A stretch of 64,000 nt of DNA from Tribonema minus (taxonomy: Eukaryota > Sar > Xanthophyceae > Tribonematales > Tribonemataceae): assembly GCA_017506865.1 (NCBI GenBank), contig JAFCMP010000101.1, forward strand, positions 682,001 through 746,000, in the 5' to 3' direction. The notes under the pieces are model-generated. The model did not search any database. It was given only the letters and a program-made list of their open reading frames with translations, and was not told where the DNA came from. The first letter of the stretch is position 1. Every line of letters starts with the position of its first letter. Made by a program: the position numbers and the translations under genes. Below, piece after piece: positions 35,032-46,186 of the stretch.

Positions 35032-36568
35032 ATGGTGGCAACAAGGAAAAAGGCCCGTGCCTTGGCTCCAAATGCATCTTGTGACGCCAAAGCGGCAGCG
35101 AGCCAACAGCAACATGGTAAGATGCGTGACTCCAACGTGTTGACGCTTCCCCCACTTGATGTCGTTTCAGTAGTCGACCAGGCAGTGCAGTATCCGGTCG
35201 TGTAGTTGGCCGCATGAGTGATTCCCGTCGTCGAGCAATTATTCATGTGCTACAGCAAATGATTGACACGGCTTATGTTGGAGACGCCCCCGAGCGGGTG
35301 TATGCAGCTTTGTGGTCTAATGCTCTACGTGCGTTCTTCTGAGGTGCACGTGACTGATTTGTGATGCCTGCACTTGCTGATGCCCTCAGATATGTGGATG
35401 AAAATCTTCGAATTCCTGCCACATGGGCACTACCTCCAGCTTTCATCGGTGAGCACTGCGTGGCGTGCGCTTTATGCCACGAGCATGCAGCTGCGGGGGC
35501 TGGCGACTCGTGACAAACAAACCACTAAGCTAGCCATGGTTGCATCAGCGCCCCTCATACGATGGGCACTGGCTAACGGGTGCAGGATCACCAGGACGGT
35601 ACTGAGGCATGCCGCCACATACGGCCCTCTAGAAGTGGTGCAGATTGCGTATGCAAACATCGCGCGCCAGCGCAACGGCATCTATCAGGACTGTCTTGTA
35701 TGCAAGTTCGCTGCTGCGCGGGGGGATCTGGGGATGTTGCAGTGGATGCGTGCCCAGGGGTTTGACTGGGACACTTTCACAAGCGCAGCAGCAGCTTGCG
35801 GGGGGCACCTGGAGGTGCTGCAGTGGGCACACGCCAACGGGTGCCCCTCAGATGCCGGCACATGCGCAGCAGCAGCCAGCGGAGGGCACCTGGAGGTGCT
35901 GAGGTGGCTGCACGACGTCGGATGCGAGTGGGACCAGAGTACATGCGATTGCGCCGCAGACGGCGGCCACTTGGGCACGCTTCAGTACGCGGCGCGCAGA
36001 GGCTGTCTGTGGACCCGTGCTACAATGTGCTACAATGCGGCCTACCGCAGTCATCTCCAGCTTCTACATTGGGCGCACGCACACGGCTGCCCCTGCGACA
36101 CAGGCACATGCTCATGGGCCGTGCGAGGCGGGTCGTCTGGACATCCTGCGGTGGCTGAGGGCACAAGGCTGCCCATGGGATGGAAGGGTCTGCACAGACG
36201 CGATCGCAGGGTTTCACCTGGAGCTGCTGCGGCGGGCGAGAGCCAATGGCTGCCCATGGGAGGCAGACGGATCGACCTTTCACTCTCTTCTACCAGTAGT
36301 AGTGACCCACTATTGTGCAGATCGCCTCACTAGCTTATTGTCAGCGATGGACTGGGCGCTAGCAAATGGCTGGCCATGCAACGACAGCAGTAGAACTTTT
36401 CACATGCATATGCGGCGCATTGTGGACATTGCACAGCTCCGTAGCACTGATGCCTCATCAGTCAGTGGCTGCAGTAGTCCATTCAGCACCATTTGCCGCA
36501 CCAATGCAGGAAGGCACATTACTCATGTCATTTTCTCCCCGAGTTTTGTCTGGTCTGCCATGTCTTGA
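35032..36568 (+). CDS. F-box/ankyrin repeat protein with one frameshift (2 exons)
   Basis: Exon 1 is 35032-35116 (85 nt, basic start MVATRKKARALAP) and exon 2 starts at 35390, joined in phase 1 to give an Asp before MWMKIFEFLPHGHYLQLSSV, an F-box-like helix block. Ankyrin-like units follow (GHLEVLQWAHANGCPSD, GHLEVLRWLHDVGCEWD and others). Near 36130 the frame shifts by one base: the first frame runs on only to 36333, while the homologous repeats (RLDILRWLRAQGCPWD) continue in another frame to a stop at 36568. This is either a recent pseudogene or an assembly indel. The first-exon length, intron phase and F-box position are the same as in the minus-strand gene at 38863-41983, so the two are paralogues. 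A protein-binding or ubiquitin-ligase adaptor role is inferred only. Confidence 0.65.
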
Positions 36569-37244
36569 AGCTGTGCAGCAGCTGCGCGTGTCATGCGGCT
36601 GACAGCACCATTTGCATGTACCGAGCGATGATGTGAACAGGCAGTGCGCGTTATCCACAGGTAAGATTGACATATTGCTTTGCACGTTGTGCTATCCTGG
36701 ACTGTGGAGACTGTTGGCCGTGCGCATCTGTGTGCATGCATGCTATGCTTCTGCAGACCTGCGCTGCGAGGAAGCCATGTACACAAAACAGTCATGTGAG
36801 CTGTGAGTAGTGTAAATTTCAGCATGCAGATTCATTCACCAAAGAGCATGTCTGTTTTCGCAAGCAGGAGTTGCTTCATAAAGTGCTTACCAATCAATAC
36901 AGCAAGCTACAGGTATGTGCACCACTGTGTTAGCAGGGCTGCAATGCGCGCTCATCAACACACAAACAACAAATTGCAGTGCACACGAGTATTGAAGGGC
37001 ATTACATGCCCATCGTGGTGGCCTGATTTAGAGCACCTGGACAGTCTTTCACGACTATCAGTTCCTCATCTGATTCATGATACCCGGGAGGTCAGAGCAT
37101 GGTTCAAGGTGTGAGGTTCTGCCAGGTCCAAACTTGTAACTGAAACGTAAAACCAGGGTTGACAGATTCACACCTGTGACACATGTATTGTTTAGCAAAT
37201 CAATCCAAACACCTCCCCGCTGCGCCAGGGGAACAACTGCATGA
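36569..37244. other. Intergenic, no feature recognised
   Basis: It probably holds the 3' end of the preceding F-box gene. No coding frame or repeat stands out. Confidence 0.4.
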
Positions 37245-37700
37245 GTACCCAACATGCTTGATCAGCTTGTGGCGAAAGCAGCCGACATGCCAGCAGAACT
37301 CAGCCTGTCACAGGGGGAGGGCATTGAGCCAGAGACAAATGCCAAGCTCCTCCAGCGAGCTAGCCCTCACAGCGGGGCTGGCCCATTGGGACTGCGCTAC
37401 AGCCACCTGCGGGATGCGCTACTGGGGGGGGGGGTCCAGGGGGAACTGGGGAGGGGGGGGGGCTTGCATGATGTGCACTGGGAGAAGTTGATAGCGCTGT
37501 GTTCATTACGGCGGGCCGTCAGAAGCGTCCGTCATTGCGCACACATGTCGTTGTTGTGTTAAGAGGCTCACGCGCGCCCCGAGAGGGAGACTTCTAAGCA
37601 GCAGGCACCTGCACTTGCATTGATGCCTTGGCAACGTTGCGTGATGTGTTTGGCGCTTGATCTTGTTCAAGGGGGCATGTTCAGCAAGGAGAGATGGGGG
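37245..37700 (+). mobile_element. LINE fragment with RT-entry motif
   Basis: An open stretch contains ASPHSGAGPLGLRYSHLRDA, which corresponds to the block just ahead of the reverse transcriptase core in RLE-type LINEs (GGLDGLRYEHLL in the intact element here). It is followed by G tracts and a non-coding part shared with 30765-31510. The fragment lacks RT catalytic blocks and is clearly dead. It belongs to a different family from the 14.8-kb LINE because nucleotide identity is not visible. Confidence 0.6.
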
Positions 37701-38408
37701 ATGCACTGATGAATGCATTTCCACGATGCAACAGAGTTGCAACTGTGTGGCTCGGTGCAACAGAGTTGCTGTACTTTGTGTGGTATAGTGCTTCGTGCAG
37801 AGTCGCCGTGTCACAACTGAGCATGCGTTGAGAGGATCAGATGCAGCCATGGAAAGCAAGCCAGCACCACCATGAGACACGCTCAAGAGGTTCACCTACA
37901 ACAGCAATAACATGATCCATCAGTATTTCGCAATCAAGAAACTGAGCAGTGCCACGATGAGGCCGGCAGCAGCAGCACAAAGAAAAACGTCATGATAGAC
38001 TACTGAAAGTAGCAGTACATTGTTTATTGGGCAATATGCTGTCCTCCGAGAGTCTCATGCCTTAGCACGGGCCCATGTCTCCGTGCCAAGACTTGGGGTT
38101 TGGGTTAGCCCCTGGATGTTCATACCGTAAATGCCCGCTGCTGCGCGTTTGGCTTCTGTACATCTGCACCCAACATTACTCCCTCCTGCAGTGACACGCA
38201 GTTCACATGACCGCCTTAAGTAACTTTAACCTACAGGCCATCAGAGTCCTGGCCAGCAAGGCGCACCAGTCAATTCTGCAGCTCATCGCCCCCGTCCCCG
38301 TCCGCCCGCCCCACCCCCCTTGAGATGACAAGAGCGCATTACGTGCCACCGTCGCACTCTGGCGACACATCTCGTCTCATCAACACCTGCGACAACGCTC
38401 CCTGAAAA
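37701..38408. other. Intergenic, no feature recognised
   Basis: No coding frame or notable repeat was found. TTGCAACAGAG-like short repeats occur near 37735. Confidence 0.4.
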
Positions 38409-38945
38409 TGAGCACCATGGGTGCCCACATGTGCCAACACGTCTACACCAGCGCCGCTGCTCCCCCCCCCCCCCCTCCGCACCCCCCACTACCACTACGC
38501 GGCAGCGTTGGCGTTGGCGAGGACCCAACAAGCATCACAAGTGCCCAGATTTATCTGTACGTCTGCACCAGCGCTGCTGCTCCGCCCCCCCCTCCCTCCC
38601 GCTCACACCCCCTCACTACGCGGCAGCAGCATCGGCGTCAGCATTGGCGAGGATCCAGCCCCTACGCGGCAGCAGCAGCGTCGGCGAGGCCAGTGCCGCA
38701 CCTCCGGCGTCGCGGCGAGCGCGGCGCCACGTCCTCCCACTAGAATAGTCACAAGAAGGCCTTGTGTGGAAACGAGCCTCACAAGTGCCCACATTTGCCA
38801 GTACGTCTACACCAGCGCTGCTGGTTCCCCTGTCCCTCCGCACCCCCCGCCCCCCCCTGCCCCTACGCGGCGGCAGCGTCGGCGTCAGCGTCGGCGTTGG
38901 CGAGGATCCAGCGCCGCACCTCCGGCGTCGCGGCGAGCGCGGCGC
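38409..38945. repeat. Tandem partial copies of the ankyrin gene 3' end
   Basis: Three related blocks begin near 38425, 38540 and 38783. Each has TACGTCTACACCAGCGC (or close variant), a C-rich tract, then TACGCGGC and GGCGTTGGCGAGGA. The third is the genuine end of the minus-strand gene, including its stop at 38863. The second copy extends into CCGCACCTCCGGCGTCGCG, the last ankyrin-like codons. The units therefore span the stop codon and 3' flank. They look like tandem duplications that moved the gene end outward. Confidence 0.75.
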
Positions 38946-41900
38946 ACACGGCCGCGTCCCACGCGCAGCCGTTCGCGCGCGCCCACTGCAGCACCTCGAG
39001 GTGGTCCGCCTTGGCCGCGCACTTGCACACGGAGGCGTTCCACGGCGCGCCCTGCTCCCGTGCCCACCGGAGCACCTCTACATGCCCCCCCGCCGCCGCG
39101 CTGCTGCACGTCTGGCGGTCCCACGGACAGCCGTTGCGGTGCGCCCACTGCAGCACCGCGAGGTGGCCCGCGGCGGCGGCGTGCGCGCACGTGGTCTCGT
39201 TCCACGGCACGGCGTTGGCGCGCGCCCACTGCAGCAGCGACAGGTGCCCCCCGAGCGCCAGGTTGCTGCAGGTGGACGCGTCAAAGGGGCAGCCGCTAGC
39301 GAGCGCCCAGCGCAGGACAGCGCCGTGGCCGCCTTCCGCGGCCGCGTAGGGCGTGCCTGCGGTAGGGGGGGGGGGCGCGTCACACTTGCAGGTGAGGGGG
39401 TTGTGAAGTGCGGTGGTGTGACGTGCGGGCGGCGGGCGCGGGCAGTGTAAACGCTTTTCACGCATGAGGTGTGTGTGCGGGGGGGCTGTTGTCAGTCCGG
39501 CTTGGCGCAGCATTCACCTGGAATAATGCTGAACGCTGTATGTGCAAGCCGGTGAGTGCATTTGGCTGCAACAAAGGGATAATTAGGTAATAGGATTTGC
39601 TGACATGTCCATCCAGGTCTCCCAGTGGCTCTGATTGGGTCCCGCAATCAATGCTAGCTGTCGTATATGGCAGCAGCAGTCGCTGCGTGTGCTGACATCA
39701 AATCATATTGCACAGTCGAAGGCAGGTAATCATATTGCACAGTCGAAGGCAGGTGCATGATGAAGGCCTATATACCGGATTGGTTGGATAGAAAGACTTG
39801 CGCTATCTCAAAACAGCAATTATGCATGCTTATCTCTGATTGTTGCAATCGTGCAGTGCGATCTAGTGTCAGAGCATGCACAGGAAGGGTGCGCCACATC
39901 ACGCGCTGATGACATGCGCCCTTGCTGCTGCTACTCACTGGGGCAACCAATTGAAGCAGTAAGCTTAATCTGCCATTCTGCTCGGTCAGCTTTCCACCAT
40001 TGCGGTTTCAATCGTCAGCACCCACGCCAAAGACATTGAGGCAACACCACAAGCAGCATTGTGCTGCGCTGCCATGCGCTGCGCGCTGTGTGCGGCCGGC
40101 AAGCGAGGTCGCCCTACACTCTGCCATGTGCTGCGCGCTGAAAGCAATGCCGCCGCTGCTCACACACCGGCGTCCCACGGGCAGCCCTCCGCGCGCGCCC
40201 ACCGCAGCACCTCCAGGTGCCCCCCGCGCGCCGCCTGGAACGTCGTGCTCTCGTCCCACGGGCACCCGTGCGCGCGCAGCCACTGCAACACCTCCAAGTG
40301 ACCTTCCTCAGCCGCGTGCGAGCACGCCGCCTCGTTCCACGGGCAGTTATTCTCATGGGAGTAGCGTAGGACATCCAGGTGCCCCCCCAGCGCGGCGTTG
40401 GCGGGGGTGCGGAAGCCCCACGGCGCGCCGGCGGCGCGCGCCCACTGCAGCGTGGCGAGGTGGCCGCCGCGCGCCGCCGCCGCGCACGTGCTGGCATCCC
40501 AGTCGCACGCGTTCGCGCGCGCCCACTGCACAGCGCAGGTCAGGCAAGAAAGAAGCGGGTTACATTGAGGTTTTTTCCCAATCAGCAAGCACGTGAAAAT
40601 ATTGTGAAGCATGTAAACCACGGAGGGCGCGTGATATTCGTATACCTATCAGTATGCAGCAGACCATGCATAGTACTTTAGGAAAGCAGGGGAGTTCGTG
40701 TTGTAGGGGCGAGTGGATGCGGGCGACTGGCGCAAGCGGCGGCGCAGGTGCTCACGCGCTCATTTGCATGTGTTAGGCTGTGCACACTGCACGGCGCAAG
40801 CGACGCATGTTAGTCACCGCACCGATTTGATTCTTCGTGCAAAGTCAGCATCCACCAGTCCAAATTTGACTTTGCAATGTGCAGTGTATCCGGAGAGAGC
40901 GCGCAACAGCATGTCATGTCAACACAAATAAGCCGTTCGCTGGCAGAAGCCCGTGGCACAATGCGAGCGCGCTGCCGTGAGCATCACGGCACCAGCTGTC
41001 GTTCGTCAACTGCCGCTAATGTTGTTTGTGCACACGGTAACACGATGGAAAGTGCTGCCTGGTACGCAGTCAGCAAGAAGTGATGAGACAGGACCCGCAG
41101 CCAACTTCGTCCAGTTACCTGAAGTATGTGCAGGTGGCCAGCTCCGGCGGCAGCGGCGCACGTGCACTTCCCCCACGGGCACCCATGCGAGCGCGCCCAC
41201 TGCAGCGCCTCTAGCCTGCCGTGCTCCGCCGCCGCCTTGCACACGGCCCTGTCCCAGCGGCAGCCGTGAGCGCGCGCGCACTCGCAGATATCCAGCCTCC
41301 CCTCCCCCGCCGCCCAGACCAGCAGCTTGCTGTGTTTGGGCGCGCCATTCGCAAAGGCCCAAGTGAGCAGGCCCACGGATGTGCTCATGGCACGCACGGA
41401 TGTCGTGGCATGGTGCGCGCCGCAGTAGAGGGCGCGCCAGTCGCGGTTGACGCTGGCGACTTGGAGGTGGTGGCCTGCGCCGAGGAAGCCCAAGATCTTG
41501 TCCCAGACGTCCGCCGTTGCGCCTGTGAGTGTGCGCACACGTGTCAGTTAAGCCCTTGGATCAGCGGCAAGTAGCCCTTCCATGGTGAGTGCGACCAGAA
41601 AGAATCGGTTTATGGTATTGGGCGTCTTTTGATCGTGCAGTGGAGCAGGGCGACGCCTCACTGCACAGATACGGAGATGTGTTCCGCTCATGATCCGAAG
41701 CGCCGGAATAAATGCGTACACTCGATCATCATTTGCAACGACCAGAGTCTGCAACTCGCAATAGCTTGAAATCAACAGCAAAGCGACTAACTTGCAACAG
41801 ATGCAGTACCACCAGGAAGCCACGCCATCCTCGGCAGCACATCTCTTCAAAAAGTAGGTAAGCAAACTTGAAGTCTGGGTTCTGAAAGCGTTGCTCACGT

Positions 41901-41983
41901 TGCGCCGCAGTCAAATCATCGCCGCTGTCGAATGTTGCCGGAGAAGACGACATCTGTTGTCCTGTGTGCTGTGCCTCATCCAT
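38863..41983 (-). CDS. F-box/ankyrin repeat protein (446 aa, 4 exons)
   Basis: Exons on the minus strand: 41983-41899, 41522-41119, 40525-40168 and 39356-38863; the sum of 1,341 nt is in frame and every junction restores a repeat unit. Exon 1 encodes a hydrophilic leader (MDEAQHTGQQMSSS). Exon 2 starts with an F-box-like block VWDKILGFLGAGHHLQ and VNRDWRALY (residues about 31-60). The rest is about 12 ankyrin-like units of roughly 27-28 residues with the pattern GGHLEVLQWARANGCPWD, running to near residue 430, then a short Ala/Asp tail. Ankyrin stacks bind partner proteins; with the F-box-like start, an SCF-type substrate adaptor is plausible but unproven. Exon 1 (85 nt, phase-1 end) matches the paralogue at 35032. 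The last intron acceptor follows a pyrimidine tract with CCCCCCC. Confidence 0.85.
39702..39757. repeat. Tandem duplication of a 28-bp unit in an intron
   Basis: ATCATATTGCACAGTCGAAG with GCAGGT is repeated twice back to back within the last intron of the minus-strand ankyrin gene. The two copies are identical over the unit, so the event is recent. Confidence 0.85.
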
Positions 41984-43010
41984 GCTGCTGCGTGAGTGGA
42001 GAAAAAAGGGCGCAGTGTTGACTCACAAGCGAAGTGAGTAATCTGAACAAGTGAGTTGTAGACTTGAAAGCTGAGTGATCTGAACGAGTGAGTTGTAGAA
42101 TCCATGTTGTTTTCACACAGGTTCACTGCAGTGCCGTGTTGCGCCTATAAGATTTCGTTGCCGGAGTCTGCACACTGGCGCACCGTCTTCACAGTCAACA
42201 CCGCATCAGCGCTCAGCGGCATGCGTTACTGCTCAGCAGCGCCGCCATGCTCAGCAGCCGGAGCACCTCATGTGACTAGGCGCCGGTGCCGCCAGACATG
42301 TGCCCAAATCATTTCAAACTTGATTCCAGCTCCTCTGTTCATCAGCAGCGCCATGTACAGAAGCAAATGCGGCGATGGGGGCCATGCGCTGAGCAGTGAT
42401 TACGGCGAGCTCATGTATGCAATTGCGCGTGGTGAACTGCTGTGCACGCGTTTTTCCACACTGAGCAGTTCAGCTAAAGGCCACGCGATGCAATCCGGCT
42501 GCCATATCCTGGGGCCTTTTTTAAAGCAGGCTTGTCGAAGTCTACAACTCCACGAGAGCTTCTGTTTAGCATAGTCTCATACTGCTTGTGCGAAAATCAC
42601 TGCACTGACACAGCCTAAAACGGCACAGGCAGCGCCAAGGTGTGTGCACGGATGAGTGGTAATTAAGGTCGTTGTGACAACCACAAGCCGGAGGTTATGT
42701 GCAGCAAAGGCACGCGAGATTGAGTGTTGACCCCAATCACTTGCAGTTGATGCAGAGCACAGAACTGGTCAGCATCAAGTCAAGTGCCGGCAAGCCCTGG
42801 TTCGGTAAATGCAAATCAAGGTGCGAGGCCTCCGCAATGCACTGAACCAGAGTTTGAGACGACAGGGTGTCATTTCCTCACACGAACACGGGCGGCATTT
42901 GCTCACATGGACAAACACGAAACGACACGACCTCTGCAGCGCCGCGCTGTGCGCGCATAGTGAGCACACAGCGTGATGGCATGGATGCTCCACAAGCGCC
43001 ACAGCAGGCA
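41984..43010. other. Between the ankyrin and membrane-protein genes
   Basis: No coding frame was supported. A tandem repeat with GTGAGTTGTAGA and TCTGAAC occurs at about 42035-42103, just upstream of the ankyrin gene start on the minus strand, and may lie in its promoter region. Confidence 0.45.
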
Positions 43011-46000
43011 CTACCAGAGGTCCTCTGGTCTTTGTCGCCCTGGCGGCCCCCTTCGGTGCCGCCCCCCCCCCTCATAATTCCCCTCTTCGGAGAAGGCGCC
43101 CCCTTCGTCTGCGCCCCGCCGTCCCTGCGCTGTGCTGCTCTTGGCTTTCGCGACAGCGGTGGACACAATGTCAGTGGCCTTCCGCGTCACCTGCCGAGAC
43201 AGAGAAAAACGCAGAGAGTTGCGCCTCTAAAGACACCCATTGAATAAAGGCCATTGTGTGCTGAACGCGTCTGGGAGGCAGCGTCCTGAGCCCCCAAAGT
43301 CCACTGCTCAACCTATTCAGTGTGATACTTCAAGCAGCAGCAGTTAACATTTACTGCCACCATCTACTAGTACAATAAGACTTACTCAGGGACGCTGTCC
43401 TACAGATGGCACTTGCAGGTCAAAAAAGCAGGGTGTTCGCCTGAAAATCTTTTGTCCGTGAAGGCAGCCGATCAAAGCGCAGCTGGGACCCGTCTCGCCT
43501 CACGATGTTTGTCCGAAGGGCCCCTCACCTGGTACTTCTTGTCCCAGAAGGCGAGCTAGGCAAAGCACAGGCGACCCAACTTCACACACGAGTGACGCCC
43601 CACCCTGCTCTGTCTTCCGAAACACCGAAGCAGAAAATGCCGCGCTTGATATACACCTCGTCTGAAGCACTCCTCACCTGATACTTCTTGTCCCAGAAGG
43701 CGAGCATGGCGAAGCACGGGCGCCTCCACTTCACATGCTAGTGACGCACCGCCCTGCTCTCTTTCCCAGAAAACGGAAGCGGAAGGCGCCTCACCCAACA
43801 CCTCCTGCACCGAACGCAGCAGAAGGCGCCTGCCTCACCTGATACTTCTTGTCCCAGAAGGCGAGTTTGGCGAAGCACAGGCGCCCGACGACGCGCGCCT
43901 TGTCCCAAGCGCGCACCTCCGCGTCCACGCCCGTCACCACACCCAGCAGCGCCGCAAAGCGCATGCCGCCCAGGCGCGCGAGGTCGCCGGCGCTCGTGCG
44001 CAGCGTCGTCGCGTACGCCGCGCAGCCCGCCGTCGCCAGCGCGCCCAGGACCTCCGGCAGCAGCGGCACCTGCGCGTGCGGCGCGCGTGAACACAACAGC
44101 GCTCAGCCAATTGTGACCCGGCGCTTGCATTGCACACCTCTCGCCGCGTACTCATTGTGTTTGTGTGCGCTTCCTGGATGCGCAGCAGCATGCGCGGTGG
44201 TGTGATGCAGTGATGCATACACTGAGCTACATGTTGTCGAGCACTGTGACCACAGTGCCTGACGTACGCAGAGCTGTGTCAGTGCGCCTCGCAAGGCTAC
44301 CTCACCTGCCGCGACAGCGGCCAGCGTGCCGCCGATTATTCAAGTCTTGCCATGGTGAGTTCTGACATGAAATACCAGTTACACCATATTCAGCGACAAT
44401 CCGCAAGGCTCACCGGCTTGGATCCGAAGTACCCTGCCATCCCCCCCATGAAAGCCATCGCGAGCAGCGCCTTCATTGTGCTGAACTCCGGCCCCCCTGG
44501 CACCGGCCGGTACCGTGAGAGGCTCTCTCCGATGGGGACTGGGGGAAACGGGCGCCGCGGACCCATGTGCATGGCAGCTCTGCAACGCGATCGCGGCAAA
44601 AAAGGTGCATTAATTCTTGCAGCTAAAAGCGCAGCGCAGCGCAACACAAATGGACTGGAGTATAAGCAAGAGGTCGTGCTTCGTTGTACTGTCGACCTTC
44701 GCTGTGCAGTCGTGAAGTGAGGGGGCATCTACAAACGGAACCAGGGGAAACGGGTCGCCACAGGTCCACATTCATTGCCGCTCCGCAATGCAACAGCCAA
44801 GGTGAAGTCATCATTGCTCAGAAGGTACTACTTGGGATCTAGTCTGCATATATGCTTCATGGCAGTGACAGGCGGTGGTCTGCGCATGCAGCATGATGTG
44901 ATTGGGGGGCGGGGTAAGAGGGGGCGAACGCTGAGCACCACCACCCTGCTGTAACTGGCACCAAATCAGGGGCGCGGGTGCGGCGTTGCAGTGCTCTGCG
45001 TCTGCACGAGCAACTGTGCGATTGTGCATCTGCATGGCAGTTCTGTGCGACAGAGGCTACTGACGCAAATGGCAGTGCAAATTGCTCACACGACAAGCAA
45101 GTAACTGGCGAGTCACTACTGACCAGAATCCCGGAACCACTATTCACTCACTTCAACTGTGGCAGAATCGGGTACTTGGAGCCGATGCTGGCGCTGCGCA
45201 CAACGGTCAGGTACGCCCCCAATCCCAGCGCGCGCAGCAAGTCGCCAAACGCCCCCCTGGCAATGCTCAGCATGAGGCCCAGGAATAGTCCCGCCAGCGC
45301 CATGGACGGGGTCTTGTGCACGGTAGACTGAGCATTGATGCACCGCACAGAAGGGGCGTAGTTGGTGAGTGATGCCGTTTCAGTGGTGATATGATGCAAA
45401 AGTTTAGAATTTTATCCAGCATGAGCCTTGGCAACAGCAACAACAGTACCATGAATGGGATAGTAAGCAAAGTGGACTGAATGTTGGCAGAAATATGCTG
45501 ACTGGGGGACACTTGCAGGTCAGGTTCAGTCCTCGAGAGCAGCCAACACTAAGGCTGACTGAGGGCTACACAAAGCTCATGGGCTGGCCAGTCTGCAGGA
45601 CACATGTATGATGCAGAGTCCGCATTTGATGCTCAGATGAAACGAACAGTGATGGGGTAGGTAAGGTACTGAAATTGATCTGCCAAATGACGTACATACT
45701 TTTAAACTTACACTGCAGAGCTTCAAGTTGAAGGTGTTGTTGATGATTGTCGAGCTTCTCTGCAGTGCTGTGTACTGGTATGATGAATGACCGGACCTAG
45801 TGCAGACACTGAAGAAGCGCGTCAGGTCTCCCATGAACGGCGGCCACTGACCGACTTGTAGGGTGCGCGCATAGCAGCTAGCATGGCCTATTACTGTATG
45901 CCTACAACACATGTTCTGGCCTCAGTGCAAGTGTGTGCATTGCATTGTGCTCACTCAAAGGCGCTGTCGTGCAAAGAACAGCCTGCTGCTGACCAGGTTA

Positions 46001-46154
46001 CCTCTTGCTCCAATACGTGCTGAAGATATACCCATGCACTCGGCGACAGACGTATAAATTCCATGTGCTGTGACAGTGCTCGATGATATGTACTGCTGCG
46101 AAACAGCATCAATTGCCTGTTGGCGCCGCCCCCAAGAGCTGTGTCGTCACGAGC

Positions 46155-46186
<32 letters not shown>

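Noticed and set aside
38421-39450. Plus-strand Pro/Arg-rich frames over the ankyrin gene
   Set aside because: They are GC-rich mirror frames of the minus-strand ankyrin exons and have no domain features.
42878-43168. Minus-strand frame running on to 42878
   Set aside because: It differs from the frame of the last exon of the membrane gene, which stops at 43011; only a change in the C tract would link them.
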